A stretch of DNA of 64,000 nt from Catenaria anguillulae PL171 (Eukaryota > Blastocladiomycota > Blastocladiomycetes > Blastocladiales > Catenariaceae). The stretch is taken from NCBI GenBank assembly GCA_002102555.1, contig MCFL01000021.1, positions 248,001 to 312,000 on the forward strand. Reading direction: 5' to 3'. The position numbers and the translations under genes are program-made. Positions 55,412 through 64,000 of this stretch are shown piece by piece. How positions within the stretch are numbered: the stretch's first letter is position 1; every line of letters begins with the position of its first letter. The notes under the pieces are model-generated. The model was not told where the DNA came from, did no database searches, and saw only the letters and a program-made list of their open reading frames with translations.

Positions 55412-57426
55412 TTAACTTTCTTGCGTGTCTTGTCCCAAAGAAATCTGGCTCTTCCAATCCCTCGAATATCCAGCGGAAGGGTTCATCTCGGTCATTACCT
55501 TGGCCAGATAGCTGCGAGTCGCCTTGGTCATGGCGTGGACCAGACTGCGATTATCCCCAACGTTGCCGGCTCCTGAGCCGTTCTCGCCAAGCATTTGAAG
55601 CAAACGGGCACGAGGATCGCGAAACACAACAGCGTCGGCGTAGCCATGGACGGGGAACAGGGCGCCTTCCGATTTCTGCTGGCAGGCGGCTCGACGAGCT
55701 TCAGTTAGCCGCTCAAGACGCGACGGGTCGCTGTGGGTTGGATCAAGGCACAAACGAAATGAGTGGATGGATGGGTATCAGAAAGATGGGGATTGAGGAG
55801 ACCTACCGTTCAACGTGGATTCGTTCTGTCACGACCCGTCGTAACTTTTCCAACCGCTCCTGCATGGCCCTCTCCTCATCCCGTGCCGCTTGCTCCCTCT
55901 CTTGTCGAATCCGTGTGAGCTCAGCCTCGCGCTTTGCATTTCTCTGTGCAACGCGCTCCTTGCCCAGTTCCATCTCTTGCTTGCGCTGCCGTGCAGCCAG
56001 TAACTGCAGCTCACTCGCCTTGCGCACTTCTTGCTCCCTCTGTCGCTCCAAAACTTGCCTCCGTACGAGTCCCTCGCTCACAATTCTCTCCCGTTCCGAC
56101 TGTCGCCTCCGTTCCTCGCGTTCACGTGCTGCCTGTTCTTGCTCGCGGACTTTGGCCGCGCGCTCCTTGTCTTGTGCCTCGTCGTACGCAACTTGTGCGC
56201 GCCAAGCTTGAATCATTTGGTGTGTTTCCTGTGCGTGAGCCAGCTGCTGCTCGAGAGCAGTCGCTGCCAAGCGAGAATCCAGTTGCGCATTTCGCCACTT
56301 CTTTGCCGAGTCCACCAGGCCATGCACGCGCTGCCGCTGTGCATGCTGAAACTGTTGCATGCCCGTTTCAAACAGGGCACGCTGGCGCCGTATTGTTGCG
56401 GCAAAGTCAATCATGTCGCTGATGGTCCGCTGATTTGCAGTGGGAAGCTCCATGGACAGTCGTTTGGACAGAAGCGAGTGGCGATTGCGAGTCACGCCCG
56501 AGTACTCGTCAACAAGTTTGGCCACTCGATCGATTGATACTGCGTGGTTAGTCATGAGGCTTTGACGCACAATTTCTTGTAGCAAAGAGAGGAGGTTTTG
56601 AGTTGCCATCGACTCAATTCTGTTATTGTTTGCATACCAACGGCCCTCTGAGTTCGAGTCCATCGTCAACAGCAAAAAGAGACGGTTGCGCACTTATCCA
56701 ACTCGGCCAGGACACGCTCGGAATGACCGTCCATATCCCTAGCATCCACCACGATCGACATAGCGCCCGCATCGCCCTGCATCGTGTCTCTGACTAAGTA
56801 GTCCTTGGCAAGGGCATCCTCCAGCTCAATCATGTCCACCAGCTGCCCAAACTCGTCTTGCTGGGAATCGAGGCTTGTGCCGTCACTCGGGATTGTGGAT
56901 TCCTCAAGTTTTGATTTGACTTTCGCGATGTCGTCCAGCTTGAGTTTTTTGAATGAGCGAAGAGACTGGATGCGTCCAAGATGTTGGCGGATATCTGCAT
57001 CACCACGGACGGCACGTCAAATCGACAATTCATGACAATGTCAAGACCCAGTGAATGGCTATGCATACCGTGACTCTCTGATGCCAAATCGCGCTTTGCC
57101 CGCCGAGCCGATTCCAACAAATCCAGCATTTCCTCTGCGTCATCAACCTCGAAAGTTGGACTGGTGCACATGGCGCTTGTCAAATCAACCAAATCGCGCT
57201 CGAGTGATATTCTTTTAGGACAGATATCCTCGTGGATAGTCAATAACGTGAAGGGACGCTGTGGGAATGGTGATTTTGAGCACGACAAACCGTTGCTTCT
57301 CCAACCTCGTCCAGTACGACCGCCAGACCATTTGATGCTTTTCCCGTTCGAAGCGCTGGCGATTGCCATCTGCGGTTGCGGAAACGGATTGAATCTACCG
57401 AGGTTCTTTGTCATTCCGCACCGCAT
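55412..57426 (-). CDS. CCDC148-like coiled-coil protein
   Basis: Exons 57069-57426, 56694-56994, 55807-56619, 55412-55730; introns 74, 74 and 76 nt; exactly 597 codons (596 aa). Long Arg/Glu/Gln-rich coiled coil in the third exon (for example RQEREQAARDEERAMQERLE). The C-terminus matches the CCDC148 end: RDPSRLERLTEARRAA made by splicing, LFPVHGYADAVVF, RDPRARLLQMLGENG. Length is close to vertebrate CCDC148 (about 590 aa). The family is found in ciliated or flagellated organisms; its role is poorly known. The ATG at 57426 (MRCGMTKNLGRF) is taken as start. An ATG at 56663 falls inside an intron. Divergent from the Afi1-type gene. Confidence 0.65.
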
Positions 57427-57890
57427 TGACAGGCTTGCTCAGCAGAGGTGGGCAGTGTTCCATACCAACGTGTCGACGCGCAAAGAGTCTTGACGTCGGT
57501 CTGCAATTGTTGCGAGCATGCCGTCGTGGTTGTATGGACGCCCGAGGACGGTAGGTGCGCCGCATTTTCGCCGAGTGATGAATGTGTCTACGTTCATTTT
57601 CATTGATTCAGGGTGGCCACCGATTCTTGTCGTAAGTGATGCCGTCCGTACAGTGGAACTGCGAGTTGGATCAGCGAGAAACTGACAATGATTCGACTCC
57701 ACAGTGAGCTTGTAAATAGTGACGGAATAGCACGACAATCAGTAAACGCAGGCCATGCCATGTACACTTAAATCGCCTCCCCGACTTGACGCAATCGTGC
57801 CTAAATTATCCCTTCCACCACAAGAACCACACTCACGGCCTCGCCTGGCGCCAACAGCACCCGGCACCGCGACCTTCCACTGTGCCAAGC
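57427..57890. other. Divergent promoter region
   Basis: About 460 nt between the CCDC148-like and Afi1-like start codons. No gene seen. Confidence 0.5.
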
Positions 57891-60800
57891 ATGCTTCCCG
57901 CCACCCCAATCAAGCGGCCTGCCGCTATGCCTCAAGCGTCGGCTGCTCTCGCACGACCGCCCATGCGTCACGTTGAGTACATCTTTGCGGCCGTATTTGA
58001 CGAAGACCGTGGCTCGTTGCTCTCCCACGAGTACCCAACCGAGTCTGGCACCAAGAAAGAGTCTGCTTCCACCACTCCCTCTATCGCTATCGCTGGCGGC
58101 GAATGCCGTGGGCCCGGACTTGTATTATTCTGACACATGCTTTGCACTTGATAGAACGCTGGCCGAGCTCATGCTGCCCGAAGGCGCCCATTTGCGATCA
58201 TCTGACTGGACTGTCTTCTTCCTCAACCAACGGCAGGACCAAGACCGCTCAGAGAGTGACCAGCGGCTTCTTTTTGTCCTCAACCATGTTTCTACCAAGA
58301 TGGATCCTACGACCAAGCGCGGCGCAAGGATGATGGCCATGGCTGTCGCGTCAAAACATCATTTTGTGCACGTTTTCAAGGTATGTTGACGGCAACTCGC
58401 TCGTTGGCAGTTTCCTCAGCCGGCTCTGATACATGTACTCTATTGTTAGCCCGCCCTTGTCCTTGCAATCACCGACTTCCTGGAGAATCCAAACCAAACC
58501 ATCCTCGCAAATCTCTTTGCATCCATAAACGCAATGGACCTGTCTGCGATGCCTACGCTGACACGTGCCGAGCGGTTAATCCTCCGTAATGCCGACAACG
58601 GGTCCTCTTCACTGCTGCTCGAACGACTAGCTATTCATCCACCAGAGCAGCAACACCAACAGCAGCATCAACCCGCTGGTGACATTCGCCGGATCAGCAT
58701 GGCTCCTGCCCTCTCTACAACTGGTGCACCCAATCCGCTCAGCAGCACACAATCGGCAAAAACCAACAAGGACCCAAACTTTCACGAAACGTCCATCAAG
58801 TATGGTAACACCATTTTATCGCTTCGCATTCCCATGACATTCATCTCATTGACCGAAGAGGTGACCGATGTACATGTTTACCATTCCTTTTTCTTTTTTG
58901 TTTGTTTGTTTCCGCTTTCTAGTTTCGCTTGCTAATGGTTCTTTTATCTCAACGCAGTTTTCCATGATCAAACTCTTTACAAAGTTTGCCGCGCATCCGC
59001 CATTCCCAGCGCCTCACCATCCCGCTTTACATCCACACGGTGCAAGTACACCTGCCATTCTCGTGCTTCTCAACGCCATTCTTACCCATCATCGTGTGCT
59101 CTTTGTCGCACACAACCTGCCCGCGGGCGAAATCGCAAACTACGTGCTCGCAGCGTGTGCCCTGGCATCCGGCTGTGGAGCGGTATTGCGCGGCTTTACC
59201 GAGCGGGCATTTCCTTATACCTGCCTGGCCAATGTTGATCAACTTCTTGCATGGTACGTCAGCATCTGATCTGATTCCCTTTGGTGCCGGACCATTTCAA
59301 TTGAACTGACCAAGTGCTCCAGTCCAGGGTACATTGCTGGAGTCACCAACCCGTTCTTTCAGGAAAAGACACAATGGTGGGATGTGTGTGCTGATGTTGT
59401 TAATGGGCGCATTCGCGTGTCCCCCAACATCAAGTTTGATGAGCCTATTGCCCGTCCCTCGCGCTCATTTTTACCCTCCTTTCTCTCATCGTCGTCCGAC
59501 AGCAAGCGCCGATCAACGTACCAATCAGCCAATTCATTATCACTTGCATCTGGTCCACCTCCCGTGACTGGCGTCGTCTCAACGAGCCTGGGTTCAATTT
59601 CGACCACAACAACAACTGTCCAGCCTGGTGCTGGTGCTGCACCGCATACACGCTTTGCTTCAACCGGATCAATGTCCACGAGCATGTCCACCATGAATTC
59701 GGTCACGACGACAGACTCGGCCAACGGCGTGGATGGCGGCATGGTGTCGCCGCACCCGGGGCTTGTCCGCGCAGCATCCGCACCCATAAGCGATTCGCTT
59801 TCGTCATTCACGCAGCCCGGAAGTGCTGATGGTGGATCGATCGCTGACGGAACGGCGCCGCCTCGAGGGTCGTCACTTTCCAACAGCCAGGAATCTCCGC
59901 TTCAGCAAGATGCAAGCGAAGGCATTCAATCCCCAGCTACTGTTGTCTCTTCGCTAAAGGATCCCAGTTTTGCCGATGATTTGCGACACATCATTTACGA
60001 AACCGGAACAAGCACTGTCTCGCCGCAGAAATCGCGGAGGCGAAGCGTTGGATCATCCGAGGGCATGCTGAGCAAGTTGATTAGTGCAACGTCGGTTGCG
60101 CCGTCGGCGCCTTTACCGCCCGTCCCTGCCTTGCCTTCCGGCACTGACGCAGGCGTCAAGTACCCGAGCCATGACAATCTTATTCGCACGCGCAGTCGAA
60201 GTGCGAGCCAGAGCCGCATTGGTCAAAAGCCGCCAGCCATATCCATTGGCGGACTTCCATTTAGCCGCCGCAGCAGCCGCGACGACACAAGCACTGCCGG
60301 CGGCCACAGTCGATCGGCTTCATCAACACCGACCCATGCAACACCCACCTCCCAGTTCCCCTTCCTACATACAACAATTCTTTCTCCGCCAGCTGGCTCG
60401 TCGGCAGCCAGCAACGGCAGCGGGTCCGCGTCCACGTCAGCAACATCAACGACGCCCATGTCCCCTCGCAAGTCGTCCGATAAGGAAAACTACGATTTTT
60501 ACTTTGTCGATGCTGTCTCTGCAGCTATCGCCGCACACTTTTCCGAGTCGTACATTCGCATGCTCGCTCAGCAATATGTTCACCGGTTTGTACGTGTTGC
60601 CGCGTACCACGAAGTCATGTCCCTGGGCCAGTCGCCGCTCATGCCCTCACTGGGCAACGTCCCATATGTTGGTCCTGTTTGGACATCAGTCGAGGCACGG
60701 GCAAAGGATTTGATTGCGCATGTACCTGTCATTGACGCATGGCGGTCGCGGTCGCCGAGCTATGCCATGTATTTGGCGGACGTCCATGGAGGTGCAGGCG

Positions 60801-61344
60801 CAGGCGCAAGCGCGTCCGACGTGCCGGGTGCTGGGATTGGCGGACTGGCTGTTGGTCATGCGGCGGCCGGCGCGGGTGCGCTTGTGAATGGCGTGGACGT
60901 TGCGCATTGGATCGATCGGCTGTTGCTCATGACGGGCATGAGTACGGCCGAGGTGGAGCAAATGTATGATCTCCTGTTGAGCAAGATTGAAGCCAAGGAT
61001 CACATTACTCAGGTACCTCATGTGTTTTCACAAGTTTGACGGCATTGTTCCCAGGGTCCTCCTCTGACACTTGCTGGATATGTGTGCCTCCGCAGCTTCT
61101 CTCGTACCTGCCGCTTTCTCACGGTGGTCTCATGCCTCTCGCTGCGCCTGGGCTGTTCCATCCTGTTGAAACGGTCCGGCGGAAGGCCCGCCGTCTCTTA
61201 CACCGTATTCACCGACACCCAATTGGCGAGGCATACATTCAAGCCCTTAACCCGTTTGTTCGCACCCAGTATTTGCGTGGAATCAAGGGCGATCGACGAC
61301 CACCAGTGGTTGCGCAGAGTACACTCATTAGTGCAGAGGATTAG
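57891..61344 (+). CDS. AFI1: Afi1-type DENN/SPA polarity protein
   Basis: The start is MLPATPIKRPAAM or the internal MRHVEY. Blocks: MRHVEYIFAAVFDEDRGSLL, LAELMLPEGAHLRSSDWTVF, ALVLAITDFLENP, an insert, LRIPMTFISLTEEVTDFSMI, LLNAILTHHRVLFVAHNLPA, YVLAACALASG, ERAFPYTCLANVDQLL and PGYIAGVTNPFFQEK. That is the Afi1/SPA DENN signature; Afi1 links Arf3 to cell polarity. A 400-residue Ser-rich insert and a C-terminal helical region follow, ending LRGIKGDRRPP. Introns: 58381-58449, 58870-58957, 59254-59322, 61013-61093. Between residues TTPSIAIAGG and NAVGPDLYY (about 58.07-58.10 kb) the frame shifts by one with no intron visible, so a one-base error or lesion is likely there. Confidence 0.75.
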
Positions 61345-61694
61345 CTACGAGGAGTAGCTGTTGTGCTGCTCTTGACGAATAGTTTCCCTTTCAGTCTGTT
61401 CCACAACCTTTTTGCAAACCATTGTTGTTTATTTGTTGCACGTCTCTGCGCCTATCACCTCCTTATCTATTGATATGATATCCATTTCCGTCATACTCAG
61501 TATTGTGTGGGACGCATCACATCGCTTGCCATGGGCAGTACATGGAGCATCGAGCTCTGTTCGCATCTGTGGGCTTCATTGGGCATCCGCACGAAAAGAG
61601 GTAACAACGTCACAGATGAACACCCATGTCTCTGACAAGAATACGCACAACTTGGTTGTTGAGCCGTCACTTGAAGCAATGAAATCTCAGAGTC
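61345..61694. other. Intergenic
   Basis: About 350 nt. Nothing supportable. Confidence 0.5.
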
Positions 61695-63622
61695 ATGGCG
61701 CATCCTTGGCTTCGTGCATTTGGATCGGTCGCTGCGATTGAAGCCATTGTGATCGCCATTGCTATCCCGTCATGCATGATGAGCCGCCATTACTATGGGT
61801 CAATCGAATTGGAAGAATCTGGGCCAAGCGGAAAGCTTCAGCGTCAATCGCTGCGCTATGTATTCTCGACATTAATGTGGATGTCTATAGCCGCAGCTGT
61901 CTATGGGCATTTTTCACTCGTGTATCCAATCCTTCGATGCCGGCAACCCGAGAAGCAGACCCGCGACTGGGGGAACAGCATTTGGATTGTGTGCATTGCT
62001 TTCGGATTACTTGGCCGCCTTGTATTGCATGCATTATGCATCCTAGGGGTCGTCTTTGGATCCACCGAGTCGTTGACACGGGAACCAGGTACCTGCATTT
62101 GTACTTGGAGACTCGATCTGGCAAGGTGCGGATGGACAGGCAAAAGCTGACACTTGCTTGTCGCCTCCGTCAGAGATGATTTCGACACTGCTGGTCATTC
62201 CCATCAGCCTGACCCTGGCCAAAGCGCGGACCGCTTATTATTCGCACAAACGCTCGGTTGCCGCCGGCTCAGCAACAGGAAAGTGGCCATGGTATCAACT
62301 ACTTCAAGGACCAATCTTTTTCTTTGGACAGAGCATGATCGTCACCTGGATTGTTGCATTCTATGTGCCCCGGTCTGTGCAGACAATTGTCACGTTTATC
62401 CTGGCTGGCGAGATAATCTGTCTCGTCATCGCATCCTTTCACCATGTTGGAATTCATGCACTTCGAGGCACACTCAACACGTTGCACAATGACTTTGAGC
62501 TTGTGACTCTGGTCTTTGCTGGATATCTCATCCTGCGATATCTCGGATCACTGTCTGTCAAATTTCCTGTGTATGTCCTCCCGCTCTCAGGCACAGCCGC
62601 TGGATTGTACGAGCTACTCGCACCGTTCGTGTGCGGCACAATCATGATGCTTCTCGTGCTGGCGTTTGACTTGGCGTGTCCCATCATTTTCCCGCCTGTC
62701 ACTGCCAAATGGATGCAGTTTATCGCTCGGTTCGCTCAAGAACTCTTCACCACTGGTGTTGGGATCGCGTCTCTGAAATCGGCCTCGGCACTGGGTGCCT
62801 ATTGCACTTGGACTGTGGCGTCGGTTGCATTGTTTGATACTGGCATCTTGCATGACTGCTGGACTTGCGTTCGTGGGGCGGCCAACACGATGGTCCGCTT
62901 TCAACGATCAGGTTCAACCAGATCCAGGTCATCCAGTCTCTTTTCTACCACAAGCAAGTCGGCGACTGAAGACAGCAACTCGAGTCTGGAGCTCGGTAGC
63001 ATGACGAGTCCATTGTCGACGACCACGCAGGGTGTGCAGGTACAAGCGAGCAAACCTGACGATATCTGCTTGGCGATTCTGCTGTTCTCACATGATGCCC
63101 ATTGTGATTTGTCAGGTTACTCCCATCATTTCGAGTGCACCGCCAGTCGTTTCCCGAAACAAAGCGGTCCGCACTGTTCTCGTCCAGCAAATAGAGCGAG
63201 CACAATACAGCCTACTTGCCCACATTGCATCCTGCACGTGCTTTTTGGTTGTGTACCTTCTTGACCAAAGTGCCTTTTCCCAAAGCACGTCGCTGGACCC
63301 CTCCCAAGTACTTGGTGCCATCATCTCTGCCACATTGGGGCCGTGGCCGTTGCTGGTCGTGCCGGTTCTCATGTTCAAGCTCCGAAAGCTAAGCACTGTA
63401 GCACGAGCACAGCAACCACCGCCTGTTGGGCTAGCAACGCAGGCTGATCCGACGTTATCGAAAGCGGTGGTGAGCAAGCAAAGCCCAAACACTCTGGCAT
63501 CCAACGCAGTTCCTGTGTTTTGGAGGATTGATCTCGCCCGAGTCGAGTCGCCACGGCTCATTTTCTCCCTGATTGCCCTCTTGATTACGTGTAAACTGGG
63601 TCCGGTTGATTCAGTACGGTAA
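61695..63622 (+). CDS. Polytopic membrane protein of unknown family
   Basis: Exons 61695-62088, 62174-63039, 63116-63622; introns 85 and 76 nt; 588 aa. About ten or eleven hydrophobic segments, for example AIEAIVIAIAIPSCMM, MWMSIAAAVYGHFSLVYPIL, IWIVCIAFGLLGRLVLHAL, GPIFFFGQSMIVTWIVAFYV, GTIMMLLVLAFDLACPIIF and ATLGPWPLLVVPVLMF. A Ser/Thr-rich hydrophilic loop (SGSTRSRSSSLFSTTSKSAT) lies at about residues 380-425, probably cytosolic and a phosphorylation target. No transporter or receptor motif was recognised. No cleavable signal peptide beyond the first membrane segment. Confidence 0.6.
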
Positions 63623-63660
63623 TACATGTACAACTCGTTGAAATCATGTTGGCGAGCTCG

Positions 63661-64000
63661 TTAGTCCAACACGTGCTTCAAGAAGGGCCCCATCTGCGGC
63701 TCCCGCTTCAAGAACCCACGCAGCATGCTCATACCATCCTTGGTTGCGCCCGGCACGAGAATCTCGTCCGCATACTCCTTAGCGACGTCCGAATTCAAGC
63801 ATCCCAAGTCGCCACCGCGCCTCTCCCACTCGGCAAAGCAATCGTGCGAAAACACCTCGGAACTCAAATAACTGTGATACGCCGCATCGTATCCGCACAA
63901 ATGATACCAGCTGGCCCACGGGCTTGCGCCCTCGGGCAACTCGGTCCCATGCACCTTGCGCTGCAACTCGACCCATGTGTTCCTGACCTTGGCGGCCACC
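63661..64000 (-). CDS. M3 family metallopeptidase, C-terminal part (window edge)
   Basis: Only the last 112 or so codons are in the window; the frame is open to the right edge. Conserved end of thimet-oligopeptidase-like enzymes: GYDAAYHSYLSSEVFSHDCF, YADEILVPGATKDGMSML and GFLKREPQMGPFLKH. The zinc site HEXXH lies outside. The family cleaves short peptides in cytosol or mitochondria (Prd1/neurolysin, Oct1 types). It converges closely on the membrane-protein gene, with only about 38 nt between stop codons. Confidence 0.8.
   Translation of the reverse strand, partial: VAAKVRNTWVELQRKVHGTELPEGASPWASWYHLCGYDAAYHSYLSSEVFSHDCFAEWERRGGDLGCLNSDVAKEYADEILVPGATKDGMSMLRGFLKREPQMGPFLKHVLD

Noticed and set aside
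1-64000. CRISPR arrays, bacterial operons, insertion sequences or prophage
   Set aside because: No regularly spaced repeats, Shine-Dalgarno-led gene strings or IS ends; introns and gene content are eukaryotic.

Overview
The window is nuclear DNA of a eukaryote. Almost every gene is interrupted by short GT-AG introns (about 54-161 nt, many with GTACG or GTATG donors), and the tRNAs are interspersed with protein genes. The gene set is fungal: a PKC1-type kinase with HR1-C2-C1-C1-kinase order, an Afi1-type DENN protein, a P5A ATPase, and secreted subtilases and CAP proteins. A CCDC148-like protein, a family tied to cilia and flagella, points to a zoosporic fungus (Blastocladiomycota or Chytridiomycota). 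That placement is inference. The coding sequence is GC-rich, and the long Ser/Pro/Thr-rich stretches cause many false open frames.

Layout. 0-2 kb: 3' part of a Ser/Pro-rich coiled-coil protein. 2-8 kb: four tandem minus-strand genes for secreted Reeler-like surface proteins with a mosaic intron pattern. 9.6-12.1 kb: secreted 5'-nucleotidase. 12.2-16.1 kb: P5A ATPase (Spf1 type) whose frame is broken about four times. 16.4-19.0 kb: taspase-like Ntn hydrolase and Nudix CoA pyrophosphatase, head to head. 19.2-22.4 kb: decayed tRNA-Ser, Nas6/gankyrin, tRNA adenosine deaminase Tad1/ADAT1 (8 exons). 22.9-26.1 kb: mutated gag-like/C2H2 zinc-finger remnant, then an Nbs1-like FHA-BRCT-BRCT gene with an in-frame TAG. 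26.3-31 kb: proteinase-K-like subtilase and a CAP protein. 31.6-38.6 kb: PKC1, a RING protein, a DUF952 protein. 39-40.6 kb: TFB1M-type rRNA dimethylase and tRNA-Thr. 40.6-50.8 kb: a family of disordered proteins sharing one ungapped C-terminal module of about 100 residues. 51.3-55.3 kb: large Vpr-like subtilase, tRNA-Lys, tRNA-Ser. 55.4-64 kb: CCDC148-like, Afi1/DENN, an unknown polytopic membrane protein, and the C-terminus of an M3 metallopeptidase cut by the right edge.

How the genes relate. This is not an operon-like system. Functional themes are the cell surface and secretion (Reeler proteins, 5'-nucleotidase, two subtilases, CAP), translation and RNA modification (Tad1, TFB1M, tRNAs), and cell-wall or polarity signalling (PKC1, Afi1). 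The least familiar element is the C-terminal module shared by three tandem genes at 41.9-45.6 kb and by a larger protein at 48.0-50.8 kb, whose N-terminus looks like tandem histone folds. Exon coordinates were worked out by hand from splice sites, reading frame and family conservation.
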